NCBI RefSeq assembly: GCF_018449775.1
Contig: NZ_JAAVVB010000006.1
Location: 1 to 64,000, forward strand
Length of the DNA: 64,000 nucleotides
Reading direction: 5' to 3'
DNA from: Mucilaginibacter sp. dw_454
Lineage (GTDB): Bacteria; Bacteroidota; Bacteroidia; Sphingobacteriales; Sphingobacteriaceae
The notes under the pieces: model-generated
Seen by the model: only the letters and a program-made list of their open reading frames with translations
The model's database searches: none
What the model was told of the DNA's origin: nothing
Program-made: the position numbers and the translations under genes
Part shown: in pieces, positions 46,838-55,092 of the stretch
How positions within the stretch are numbered: position 1 is the first letter of the stretch
Layout: the number at the start of each line of letters is the position of its first letter

Positions 46838-47200
46838 TCAGTTAAACTCGCCAAAATGCCAAAGTACGCCTGATGGATCGTGCAAAAAACACTCTTTTCC
46901 CCAGTCATAAATTCTAATAGGCGTTAACTTTACATCGGGATATTTATCTGGCAGGTTTAATGCTTTCAGCTCATTCCAATAGTGATTTACGTCGCCTACT
47001 TCCAGAAAAACAGTGGTGTTATCAGTCCGATCTTTGATGTCAGCATTTTGAAGGTAAAAGGTATGCTCTCCAATTCTGAAACCCGACATATCGGCACTAA
47101 TAATTCGCTCCTCGAAGCCCAGATCGCGATAAAAACTTTTGGACACCTTAAAATCTTTGGCGCCAATAAATGGACGAATGGATCGGACGTTGTGCTGCAT
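46838..47200 (-). CDS. VOC-family (glyoxalase/bleomycin-resistance fold) protein
   Basis: This 120-aa protein is of vicinal-oxygen-chelate fold size. It has two beta-alpha-beta-beta-beta modules: RPFIGAKDFKVSKSFYRDLGFEE, then NTTVFLEVGDVNHYWNELKAL and CFLHDPSGVLWHFGEF at the end. Metal ligands are not clear from sequence alone. The enzyme or binding role is unknown. It sits between the amino-sugar locus and the pigment cluster and shows no link to either. Confidence 0.8.
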   Translation of the reverse strand: MQHNVRSIRPFIGAKDFKVSKSFYRDLGFEERIISADMSGFRIGEHTFYLQNADIKDRTDNTTVFLEVGDVNHYWNELKALNLPDKYPDVKLTPIRIYDWGKECFLHDPSGVLWHFGEFN

Positions 47201-47346
47201 ATATTAGGGGTTGGGTTGACGCTAATATAACAGCTTATTTAGAATCAGACAATACAATAATTGTATTTTTAGCTTGTTAAACCGCTGATGAATGATACCC
47301 TATCTCCTGAAGATAATCGCCCGGCTTAATAATTTTTTGTTTCAAT

Positions 47347-47715
47347 CTAAAGCTCCTGTACAAAGATTCCTTTGAACTTGAAAAAAGTGGTGGCTTCGTC
47401 AAGTAACGATGCTTTTACGATGATCTTTTCCTCCTCCATTTTAATCTCCAGATCCATCTGGATCAATTTATCCTGATCAGGACGAATAAAAGCTAAAAAT
47501 TTAAGGTCATTAGCCTTCAGCAGTTGCGTTGGCTTGTTAATATGCGTCTCTACTACCTCTTTCACCATTTGCATCATGCAAACGCCGGGTAAAATAGGCT
47601 GGGCAGGAAAATGCCCTTCAAATATTGAATGCTCCGCGTTAAGTTTGATATCGTATTTTACAATATCCCCTTCTGTTTGTGAATGGGTAAACAAAAAAAA
47701 ACCGTCCTTCAACAT
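47347..47715 (-). CDS. FabZ/ApeI-like hotdog dehydratase
   Basis: This 122-aa hotdog-fold protein carries the FabZ-type loop EGHFPAQPILPG with catalytic His35. At the position of FabZ's second catalytic residue, 14 residues later, it has Gln49 instead of Glu. In aryl-polyene systems the dehydratase works as an ApeI:ApeP heterodimer, and this protein looks like the His-donating ApeI side. It is the last gene of the minus-strand pigment operon and overlaps the lipoprotein gene by one base. It should dehydrate 3-hydroxyacyl-ACP to form the conjugated double bonds. Confidence 0.8.
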   Translation of the reverse strand: MLKDGFFLFTHSQTEGDIVKYDIKLNAEHSIFEGHFPAQPILPGVCMMQMVKEVVETHINKPTQLLKANDLKFLAFIRPDQDKLIQMDLEIKMEEEKIIVKASLLDEATTFFKFKGIFVQEL

Positions 47716-48347
47716 TATCTTTCCAGTCTTTTTAAAGCGATAGTAAAGTTAAAATTTTTGTGGGTGATGCCTATGGTATCCGGAATACCGTTTGTGTAAT
47801 TTTTCATGATAGCCTGCACAACCGGTTTATAAGGGGATGATATTTGCATCGTTGTTAGTTGGGTGCCGGCTAAGTCGGTAATATAGCAGTAGGTTCCTTT
47901 GGTCTTTGGGAAAACATAATACAGGCTCTTATCATCTCTAAGCAAATAAGCCGTTTTTGCATTTCGTCCGCGGAGCAATATCAGCTCAAAATCTTTTTTT
48001 AAAGTCTTTATTACCGGCCCTTTATCCATTTGCTTAACAATGTAATATACTTTAAACTCGCCGGTAGGTTTAAATTCAAAATCGAAAAGCTTGGGGCCCA
48101 TTTCATTCGCGAATACTATCCTGACGCTGCTATCGGGCAATGTCTTTATAAACAATAAGCCACTTAAATGATGACTTGTTACCTCAATTTCGGCTTTATA
48201 AAGCGCCAAGGTGAAATTTGGCTTGAATTTTTCAATGTAGTTGATATCGCCTGTGGCAGGCTTTAAGTTTTTATAAACGGAAGAACAGCTTCCCAATATA
48301 AAAAGGCAACTACCTAATAGCAAATAACGCATCCGGAATAGCCGCAT
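47715..48347 (-). CDS. Pigment-cluster lipoprotein, possibly LolB-like
   Basis: This 210-aa lipoprotein has a lipobox LGSC early in the protein (an alternative ATG at 48332 also precedes it). The rest is beta-rich, consistent with a LolA/LolB-like half-barrel but without a diagnostic motif. It overlaps the LolA-like gene upstream by ~38 bp, so the two are co-translated. The pairing suggests that they carry lipid-linked pigment or lipoprotein cargo to the outer membrane. I cannot assign a specific family with confidence. Confidence 0.65.
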   Translation of the reverse strand: MRLFRMRYLLLGSCLFILGSCSSVYKNLKPATGDINYIEKFKPNFTLALYKAEIEVTSHHLSGLLFIKTLPDSSVRIVFANEMGPKLFDFEFKPTGEFKVYYIVKQMDKGPVIKTLKKDFELILLRGRNAKTAYLLRDDKSLYYVFPKTKGTYCYITDLAGTQLTTMQISSPYKPVVQAIMKNYTNGIPDTIGITHKNFNFTIALKRLER

Positions 48348-48945
48348 TTACTTCTCTGTTTGTAAAATGGAGTGTGGTATTATCACCAGAGTTTTCATCC
48401 ATTTCAATTGTAGTTACCGCGTAATCGCTTTTACTAACAATTACATTGATGGTTTTTATAAACTCTTTAAGGCCTTTGCCTGCCGGCGATAATTCAATGG
48501 CATAATTTGCTTTGTTCTCGTACGCTTTTACTACAAAATCAGGGTTATTAAAAACCATTCCCTGCATACAATCAACGGTTATTTTATTGATCTGCTGAAA
48601 TAATTTGTTAGATCTGGTAGATACTTTATTTTCCTTCGCACCATCCTTTATATACATGTTGTCTTTGTTCAGTATCATCAGATATTCAAATGGCTTGTTA
48701 TACTCCATCCTGAGCAGATTATCTTTTTTGAACCAGAACTTTCCTTTCGATACAATTTTTTCTGAGAGCATGCTCAAGTTTTTTTCCTGTACAAAATCAC
48801 ATTTTATGGATTCTGTTTTGTTGGCAATTACTACAAACTGCTTTTTGAATTCGGCAAGATTGGTAACAGGGGTATATCCGGCAAGCTGCGCTTTGACAGT
48901 AAACCCCGAGATCAAAATAAAGATTAACAAAAGTATTTTACGCAT
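48310..48945 (-). CDS. LolA-like periplasmic carrier
   Basis: This 211-aa secreted protein has a signal peptide ending near VKA-QL and a LolA-type beta-half-barrel. Typical features are SIKCDFVQEKNLSMLSE, SKGKFWFKKDNLLRMEY, and YLMILNKDNMYIKDG. LolA homologues in aryl-polyene clusters are thought to shuttle lipid-linked pigment across the periplasm. It overlaps the deacetylase gene by 8 bp and the lipoprotein gene by 38 bp. Confidence 0.82.
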   Translation of the reverse strand: MRKILLLIFILISGFTVKAQLAGYTPVTNLAEFKKQFVVIANKTESIKCDFVQEKNLSMLSEKIVSKGKFWFKKDNLLRMEYNKPFEYLMILNKDNMYIKDGAKENKVSTRSNKLFQQINKITVDCMQGMVFNNPDFVVKAYENKANYAIELSPAGKGLKEFIKTINVIVSKSDYAVTTIEMDENSGDNTTLHFTNREVNAAIPDALFAIR

Positions 48946-49711
48946 ACGGTTGCAAATTTAACATTTTATCCAGCCTTATTATTTCATATCCGTTTGATTG
49001 AATATATTTTATCAGTACAGGCAGCATGGACACTGTGGCATTGCTGGTATCATGCAATAAAAAAATAGCGCCCGGCTTTATTTTCCTTTTAAGTTTATTT
49101 AATAGTTTGCTTTCATCTTTTATCACGGTATCCATCGAGCGAACGCTCCAGCCTACAGGTATGTAATTACCATTGATAATTGCTTTTTTAAGATTGGGGT
49201 TAGTAACGCCGTAAGGGGGCCTGAACAACCTGGGGTTTTTACCAATTACATTATGCATTGCCGCATCCATCAGTTGCATATCATCCATCATTTTTTTTGC
49301 GGAGAACATATCAAACCAAAAATGGTGAGAAAAGGTATGATTACCAATTAAATGCCCTTCGTCATCAATCTGCTTTAACAGGGCTTCATTTTGCGCTATG
49401 CGGCGGCCTATACAAAAAAAAGCAGCTTGTATATGATTGTCTTTTAACGTTTGTAAGATCTGGGGCGTATTTTTAGCGTCAGGGCCATCGTCAAAACTCA
49501 ATGCAACTACCTTGCTGTTGGTTTGTGCCGAACATATCACCCTGATAAAGAAGTTTGAGCCTATATAATAGCATCCGTAAAACAAGAACAACGAATATGC
49601 AATCAGTAAAATAATATAAATATAGTAGGGCGTAGCATACTTTAGTTGGGCAGCTATGCTTATCAACAACAAACTGATAAAAAGTATATTTAACCTCCTG
49701 AAATTTAGCAT
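48938..49711 (-). CDS. NodB-type polysaccharide deacetylase, membrane-anchored
   Basis: This 257-aa protein has two or three N-terminal membrane helices (to about residue 65). A NodB homology domain follows: metal/catalytic motif SFDDGPD, GNHTFSHHFW with the two His ligands, RPPYG, and LLHDTSN near the end. Family members hydrolyse N- or O-acetyl groups from glycans. Its place inside the pigment operon, overlapping both neighbours, suggests action on a pigment-linked sugar or lipid, which is inference. Confidence 0.85.
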   Translation of the reverse strand: MLNFRRLNILFISLLLISIAAQLKYATPYYIYIILLIAYSLFLFYGCYYIGSNFFIRVICSAQTNSKVVALSFDDGPDAKNTPQILQTLKDNHIQAAFFCIGRRIAQNEALLKQIDDEGHLIGNHTFSHHFWFDMFSAKKMMDDMQLMDAAMHNVIGKNPRLFRPPYGVTNPNLKKAIINGNYIPVGWSVRSMDTVIKDESKLLNKLKRKIKPGAIFLLHDTSNATVSMLPVLIKYIQSNGYEIIRLDKMLNLQPYA

Positions 49712-50769
49712 GATGAAAGCAAAATTAAGGAATGATAAGTATTTTGATAATGATTATAAATGAGGACTTTGTTGATCTTACTTTTTGATATCGGCTTGAA
49801 ATTTAATGCATCGGGGATGGCATTGTTCTTTATAATATTTGAACCTAACCACACGGCAAAAGCGGTAGAAGTTGGATACTCGCCGCACAAATGTTTGTAA
49901 TTGACAGATGGTATATCTGCCAATACAGAAGTCTGTATTTGCGCGTAAATTTCATCGTTTTTTGTGTCGCCGTTATTGCCGGTTATCAACAGATCTATAT
50001 CGCTGCAATTGATGGCCCGCGTTGTTAAAAAGGTTTTGATGTAATTGGCTGTTTCTGTTATATCCGTTGGTTTGTAAAAGGTAGTTACCGCATCAACACA
50101 AGCCAGATCGCGGCTTGATGGCTTGTTTGCTAATAGAAAAAACGCGGCGCCTTCGCCATTTATGGTCCCTTTCGAGGCTGTTTTAAATAAGTCAAGGTTG
50201 GATGCCGGTTTGCGTTTATATAAACCCATTCTGCTTAATACAATATGGCTCATATCGGTTATTTCATCCATTCCGCCTACCAATACATTGGAGTTGTCAT
50301 TTTCTGCCAATAGCATCATGGCATCCAGTAGTGCGTTTTCAAATGATGCGCCTCCGCTAACAAATGTATTATTATACTGGCGGCATTTGATTAATAAGGC
50401 AACTTGCGCACCAATAGTATTATGTGTTGATTGTACAAAGGCGGTAGGTGTTATCGGCTCTTCACTGTACTCAATCATGTTACTTAAAAAAACGCTGGTA
50501 TCTTCCAGGCATCCATAAGCGGTGCCGGTAACTATGGCGTCCGGAATAGCTACAGCTGCTTCTTTTAAACAGGCCAGTGCACTTGCCACACTCATTTTTA
50601 TAATGCGGCTCATTCTGCGTATCAACCTTGGGTCAATTGCCTCACTATAATCAGGCTCAATACATGTTAAACGGTTATCCGTATAAACTTCAACCTCATC
50701 TAAAAACAATGGGTTTTTAAATGTTTTTTGTGGCGATATAGTTATTGCTGAACTGATATAGGCTTTCAT
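49705..50769 (-). CDS. Chain-length-factor-like ketosynthase homologue
   Basis: This 354-aa thiolase-fold protein resembles KS II but has lost all three catalytic residues. The Cys segment reads VSGGAS where the neighbour has VSTACS (Ala for Cys). The first His motif HGTGT is replaced by GNNGDT, and the second (GH) by GE. These losses match a chain-length factor, as in ApeC of aryl-polyene systems. It follows the active KS gene by 3 bp, so the two should form a heterodimer that sets polyene length. Confidence 0.82.
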   Translation of the reverse strand: MKAYISSAITISPQKTFKNPLFLDEVEVYTDNRLTCIEPDYSEAIDPRLIRRMSRIIKMSVASALACLKEAAVAIPDAIVTGTAYGCLEDTSVFLSNMIEYSEEPITPTAFVQSTHNTIGAQVALLIKCRQYNNTFVSGGASFENALLDAMMLLAENDNSNVLVGGMDEITDMSHIVLSRMGLYKRKPASNLDLFKTASKGTINGEGAAFFLLANKPSSRDLACVDAVTTFYKPTDITETANYIKTFLTTRAINCSDIDLLITGNNGDTKNDEIYAQIQTSVLADIPSVNYKHLCGEYPTSTAFAVWLGSNIIKNNAIPDALNFKPISKSKINKVLIYNHYQNTYHSLILLSSC

Positions 50770-50772
50770 CTT

Positions 50773-51972
50773 TTATACTTTTGAAAACACTAAGGATGAG
50801 CAGTTGCCGCCAAACCCAATAGAATTTGACAACACGTTCCTGATATCAGGAGATCTTGACAATACAGTTTCAGGAGCAAAGGAAAATGCCGTCATGGGCT
50901 TTTGTAGCCGGAGATTAGAGAAAACAACGCCATGCTGTATAGCCAAGGTAGAAAATACCGCCTCTATACCGGCGCTGGCACCCAGCGTATGCCCGGTAAA
51001 TGATTTGGTAGAACTCATTTTAGGATAATGCGACTGAAATAACCGTTCTATAGCGGCACCTTCAGAAATATCGTTGTTTTGAGTCCCCGTTCCATGCAGG
51101 TTTATGTAATCAATGTCTTCGGGCTGTAAGCCAGCTGCCGCGAGTGCGCCAGACATTGCCCTGTACGGCCCATCGCCGTTGGGCGACGTTGATGTTTGAT
51201 GATAAGCATCATTAGCATTAAAATAACCGCTTAGCGCGCAATAAGGGGCCTTTTTTAATAAGGATACAACACGTGCTGATGTTAATACTAAATAGCCGGC
51301 TCCTTCGCCCAGGTTGAGGCCTTTTCGGTTCTCATCAAATGGCTTGCATAATTGTTCGTCAAGCACCATTAAAGTATTGAACCCATTAAGCGTAAATCTG
51401 TTAAGGCTATCCGTTCCCCCGGCAACCACTACATCTACGATATTGTGTTTGATTAGCCTTGCACCATAAATGATGGCATTGGCCGATGATGAACATGCGG
51501 TGCTGACCGTACTGATATGATGTTTGATCCCCAATTTATCAGCAACAATATTAGTTATACTACCACTGTCGTGGTTAATTACATCTCTAAGCTTTCCTTT
51601 ACGGGTATCGGTTAGAAAATCTACCGCAAAATTTTCGGTTTTATCTATTCCGCCTGCGGTTGAGGCGGAAACAAATCCTGTACGTAAACCCGGTATATGC
51701 TTAATATCAGCGTCATCCCATGCTTCCTGAGCTGCAATCATGCTTAGCATGGCTGTACGACTTATTGAAGGCGACAATCCTGAAATTACTGACAGGTCGT
51801 AGTTGCTCAATTTTACTTCTGCCGAAGGTAATAACTCGCTGTGATTGGTTGGAAGATGTTTGATTTTGTCTATTCCCATCCCGCCATTCGTCAATGCGGC
51901 CAGACACTCGGCTACGTTGTTGCCAATTCCTGAAATTGCGCCCATACCGACAACAAAAACAGCAGTATTCAT
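50773..51972 (-). CDS. Beta-ketoacyl-ACP synthase (active KS of KS/CLF pair)
   Basis: This 399-aa KS has a complete triad: Cys160 in VSTACSSSANA, His293 in HGTGTQNND and His328 in FTGHTLGASAG. Length and motifs are those of FabF-type synthases. It elongates ACP-bound chains with malonyl units. It starts 1 bp after the ACP stop (51974) and is followed 3 bp later by the inactive homologue, a standard KS/CLF arrangement. Confidence 0.9.
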   Translation of the reverse strand: MNTAVFVVGMGAISGIGNNVAECLAALTNGGMGIDKIKHLPTNHSELLPSAEVKLSNYDLSVISGLSPSISRTAMLSMIAAQEAWDDADIKHIPGLRTGFVSASTAGGIDKTENFAVDFLTDTRKGKLRDVINHDSGSITNIVADKLGIKHHISTVSTACSSSANAIIYGARLIKHNIVDVVVAGGTDSLNRFTLNGFNTLMVLDEQLCKPFDENRKGLNLGEGAGYLVLTSARVVSLLKKAPYCALSGYFNANDAYHQTSTSPNGDGPYRAMSGALAAAGLQPEDIDYINLHGTGTQNNDISEGAAIERLFQSHYPKMSSTKSFTGHTLGASAGIEAVFSTLAIQHGVVFSNLRLQKPMTAFSFAPETVLSRSPDIRNVLSNSIGFGGNCSSLVFSKV

Positions 51973-51973
51973 T

Positions 51974-52237
51974 TTAAACGTTTTGCGTCTGATTCGCCGT
52001 GATGAATTCGGCCATAGTTCTTACAGATTGAAATACTTTTGGCCCGTCTTCGGCATTAGATACCTTAAGTTTATAGTTCTGTTTCAATAAAACGATTAGC
52101 TCTAATACGTCTAAAGAATCGAGACCTAAATTATCTCCAAACAATGGCTCGTCATCACCTATGTCACTTGGTTCAATATTCTTTATTTTTAACTGGGCTG
52201 CAATCTGCTCTTTCAGATCGGCTATTAATTTATCCAT
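51974..52237 (-). CDS. Acyl carrier protein 1
   Basis: This 87-aa acyl carrier protein has phosphopantetheine Ser41 in GLDSLDVLEL, inside an acidic four-helix bundle. It lies between the halogenase-like oxidoreductase and the active KS. It is a likely carrier of the growing polyene chain. Confidence 0.9.
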   Translation of the reverse strand: MDKLIADLKEQIAAQLKIKNIEPSDIGDDEPLFGDNLGLDSLDVLELIVLLKQNYKLKVSNAEDGPKVFQSVRTMAEFITANQTQNV

Positions 52238-52255
52238 ATATTAACGCTATTAAAT

Positions 52256-53503
52256 CTACAATTCTTCATCTGCCAAAATCTCCAGTTCAATAGTGCGGGC
52301 TAATTTTTGTAATGCAACTTCATGATTTTTTACAAATGAGTTTTCCTTGTCCCAAACATATCCCGCCAAGACAGAACAGATTTTTTTCTTAACCTCATGA
52401 TTTTGTTTCTCGGCAAAAAATATGGTATCAAGCGTGCCTTCATACCAGGCCATTACGTATGAGCGGAAGGTATTTACTCCCTGAAAAATTTGTTTAGAAT
52501 ATTCTTCTTCCCAATCTACGGTTTCGCCATTTAAGGTTCGTATCACTAAATGCGCAGCATTTTGGCTTGATACCGTAGCCAGGGTAACTCCCGATGAGAA
52601 AATAGGGTCTAGAAATTCTGTTACGTTGCCGGTTAATACAAAACCGTCGCCATAAAATTGATTGGTGGTGGTTGACCATGACTGCAAAATTTGCGGATCA
52701 AACACAAACTCAACGCCTTCAAGTCTTTTGGCTAAATAAGGCTGTGTCGAAATCAGCTCACGCAGTATTTCTTCATTAGTGCCGCTGTATTGAGCGAAAA
52801 AATCAGGATTACCCACAAAACCTACAGAGGTAACACCGCTTGAGAATGGGATTATCCAAATCCAAACACCAGGCTGATGTACAACAACGGTAATGCGGTT
52901 TGGCTCATCATCCATAGACCGGTTCAGATCAACAGTGTGTGTAAACAGCGCTTTACGTTGGGGTAAGTTCGATGGTTTATCCAGGTTGAATAAGCGTGGA
53001 ATGACACGGCCATAACCGCTGCCATCAACAATAAACCGGGCTGCAATTTCTGTTTTATTACCGTCGATATCCTGAACAGTAGTTATTGAATCTGTGCCAC
53101 TAAATTCAATGCCTGTCACCGTGGTTTCGTAACAAACCGGCACGCCCATTTCCTCGACAGTATCCGCAAGGGTTTTGTCAAACTCGGCGCGCGGTACCTG
53201 CCAGGTCCAGTTCCAGCCTGCGGTAAACTGATCTGCAAAAAAGTAGTCGCAGATCTTTCCGTTTTTTACAAATTTGGCACCGAATTTTTCCTGGAACCCC
53301 TTTGCTTTCACGGCTTCAATGAAACCGGCTTCATCAAGGGCCTCCATACAACGGGGCAGTAAGCTTTCGCCTATAACAAACCTCGGAAATTTTTGCTTTT
53401 CGACAATCTTTACCGTGAAACCGGCTTTATTAATAATCGAAGCCGCAACGGTTCCGGCCGGGCCCGCGCCAATTACCAAAACGTCTACTTGCTCTCTGTT
53501 CAT
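52256..53503 (-). CDS. Flavin-dependent halogenase-like oxidoreductase
   Basis: This 415-aa FAD enzyme has the dinucleotide-binding GAGPAG at residues 12-17. It also has IGESLLP near 45, GFQEKFGAKF with Lys73 in the position of the catalytic Lys of phenolic halogenases, and WIWIIP (Trp214, Trp216, Pro219), the halogenase WxWxIP motif. The C-terminal half is a GSG-containing FAD domain. It could chlorinate or brominate the aryl head of the pigment. Alternatives are a flavin monooxygenase or reductase. It lies 18 bp upstream of the ACP gene. Confidence 0.75.
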   Translation of the reverse strand: MNREQVDVLVIGAGPAGTVAASIINKAGFTVKIVEKQKFPRFVIGESLLPRCMEALDEAGFIEAVKAKGFQEKFGAKFVKNGKICDYFFADQFTAGWNWTWQVPRAEFDKTLADTVEEMGVPVCYETTVTGIEFSGTDSITTVQDIDGNKTEIAARFIVDGSGYGRVIPRLFNLDKPSNLPQRKALFTHTVDLNRSMDDEPNRITVVVHQPGVWIWIIPFSSGVTSVGFVGNPDFFAQYSGTNEEILRELISTQPYLAKRLEGVEFVFDPQILQSWSTTTNQFYGDGFVLTGNVTEFLDPIFSSGVTLATVSSQNAAHLVIRTLNGETVDWEEEYSKQIFQGVNTFRSYVMAWYEGTLDTIFFAEKQNHEVKKKICSVLAGYVWDKENSFVKNHEVALQKLARTIELEILADEEL

Positions 53504-53524
53504 TTTATGGAATGGGTTAGGTTG

Positions 53525-53950
53525 TTAAATTATTTCGTGTTTCAGTTTCCAATCCAAAAAAAAATCAGGGTTTGATAGCTGAAGCGTAAAACCGTCTTTG
53601 CTTAAAAATACCTGAGTGGTTGAGCCTGTTACTACCAGGCTGCCTGTCGCCGCATTTAATAAACGATAGGTGAAATTTATTTTAGCAGGCTCGCAAGGTT
53701 TATAGGTGGTTTCAATAATTACCCTATCGCCGTAACGCAAGATCTGTTTATAATCGCATTGTATACTTACAATTGGCACCACATAACCGTGCTTATAAAA
53801 ATCAAGATAACGCAGGTCATGTTGCTTGCCAAAAGCTTCGCGGCCATCTTCGAAGTATTGCACATAATTGCCGTGCCATACTATACCCAATGAGTCAACG
53901 TCACTAAAGCGTATATCCTGCTCAATTGTATTTACTAAGTCTTTTTTCAA
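53525..53950 (-). CDS. Acyl-CoA/ACP thioesterase (4-HBT hotdog family)
   Basis: This 141-aa hotdog thioesterase has RFSDVDSLGIVWHGNYVQYFEDGREAF. The Asp-containing loop and the following helix are typical of 4-hydroxybenzoyl-CoA thioesterases. The start codon is TTG at 53950 because no ATG precedes the domain. It lies 21 bp before the oxidoreductase gene. It may release or edit an acyl chain or correct mis-primed ACP. Confidence 0.82.
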   Translation of the reverse strand: MKKDLVNTIEQDIRFSDVDSLGIVWHGNYVQYFEDGREAFGKQHDLRYLDFYKHGYVVPIVSIQCDYKQILRYGDRVIIETTYKPCEPAKINFTYRLLNAATGSLVVTGSTTQVFLSKDGFTLQLSNPDFFLDWKLKHEII

Positions 53951-53986
53951 CTTATCTTACCCAATGGTTAATAACGACACTGATGA

Positions 53987-54646
53987 TTAGTTTTTACTCC
54001 ATTTTTTGAAATCAGCCCCTATGTTTTGTAAGGTACCGTATAATGGTTTAGCCCAATAATTTCTAAACCCAAAACCGCCTGGAGGATGTGCCATATATTT
54101 GGTAAACAGAACTGTTTTTGATTTCATATCAACAAAAGTTACCCATACGCCCATTGAGCTAATACCTTTGCTCATTCCTTCTACAAAGAATATCAAACCA
54201 ATCCCTTCATTTTTCTGGAAATCATAATTTTTTACCAGATTAACTATATCAGCTTCTTTTAACAGGCTGAAATCGCTCGGATTGTTTGAATAGAAGTCTT
54301 TTTTAAGCAGCTGCTTGTTCGCCTGTATAGTTACATCAATAGCATACTTTACAGATTCGCGATTTGTTGCTTTGGCAACGTCATATTTTTTTTGCTCATT
54401 AATGAACAGATAATTCCATGATGAAACATAAGTGTCTCTAAACTCATCATTCGATATGGCAACATCCTTGCTTGTAGCAGCACCTATAAATTTAGTTTGC
54501 GAATAATCAACCCCAAGCCAGGTAATAGGTACTTTTGGATCGAAAATATCCGCTTTTGATTGTGCAAAGGTTGATTGCACACTTGTAGAAAGCGCCAGCG
54601 CGACGATAAGGAATTTTAATTTAGTGATAGGCTTCATTGTTTTCAT
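53987..54646 (-). CDS. Secreted protein of unknown function in pigment cluster
   Basis: This 219-aa protein has a signal peptide (cut near TFA-QS) and no lipobox. The mature part is mixed alpha/beta, with a hydrophobic core strand near GIGLIFFVEGM and a Trp-rich C-terminus (NYWAKPLYG). I do not recognise its family. It is co-directional with the pigment genes, 36 bp upstream of the thioesterase and 17 bp downstream of the dehydratase, so it probably has an envelope role in pigment handling. An ATG three codons in (54637) is an alternative start. Confidence 0.65.
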   Translation of the reverse strand: MKTMKPITKLKFLIVALALSTSVQSTFAQSKADIFDPKVPITWLGVDYSQTKFIGAATSKDVAISNDEFRDTYVSSWNYLFINEQKKYDVAKATNRESVKYAIDVTIQANKQLLKKDFYSNNPSDFSLLKEADIVNLVKNYDFQKNEGIGLIFFVEGMSKGISSMGVWVTFVDMKSKTVLFTKYMAHPPGGFGFRNYWAKPLYGTLQNIGADFKKWSKN

Positions 54647-54663
54647 TAGTGTGATTTTTAGTT

Positions 54664-55089
54664 CTATTTCAATTTTTCAATAAACATTTTCATTTCGCAT
54701 TTTGCTAACAGCTTTCCGTCGCATTCAACGCTTCCTGCAATTATCGTTACGTCAAATACTTTATTTATAATAGTTACCGTAGTTTCAATTACATCGCCTG
54801 TTTTTGGCAGTGCAAAAACCTCTAAATTTTTAATTGCACCAATATATCCTGTTAACACGGGCTCGTTGCTTTTTAGCGCAATGTATCCCGCCCCGGCCGC
54901 TGCCGTTTGTGCAATGTTTTCAACCAGCCCGGCTTCGCTTAATTTGTTATGGAAAACCAGTACGTTTTCTTGCTCAACCCGGAATGTTGTTTGCGTACCA
55001 TCCTCATCGCAACCCACCAAATGGTCTATCATCACAAAAGGTGGTCTTTGCGGAATAAGTGATAGGGTATCTTTGTGCAATATAATCAT
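54664..55089 (-). CDS. ApeP/FabZ-like hotdog dehydratase partner
   Basis: This 141-aa hotdog protein begins LIPQRPPFVMIDHLVG, as in FabZ-like dehydratases. At the position of FabZ's Glu it has Glu57 in LVENIAQ. The His-bearing GHFPxxPxMPG loop is missing four residues, and only His47 remains, ten residues before the Glu. It looks like the Glu-donating partner of the dehydratase at 47347-47715, as in the ApeI:ApeP pair. It lies 3 bp after the acyltransferase gene. Confidence 0.78.
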   Translation of the reverse strand: MIILHKDTLSLIPQRPPFVMIDHLVGCDEDGTQTTFRVEQENVLVFHNKLSEAGLVENIAQTAAAGAGYIALKSNEPVLTGYIGAIKNLEVFALPKTGDVIETTVTIINKVFDVTIIAGSVECDGKLLAKCEMKMFIEKLK

Positions 55090-55092
55090 TTC

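Noticed and set aside
47251..47270. Palindrome AATACAAT/ATTGTATT with T tract near the VOC gene
   Set aside because: Very AT-rich and not positioned after a plus-strand gene, so a terminator call is not supported.
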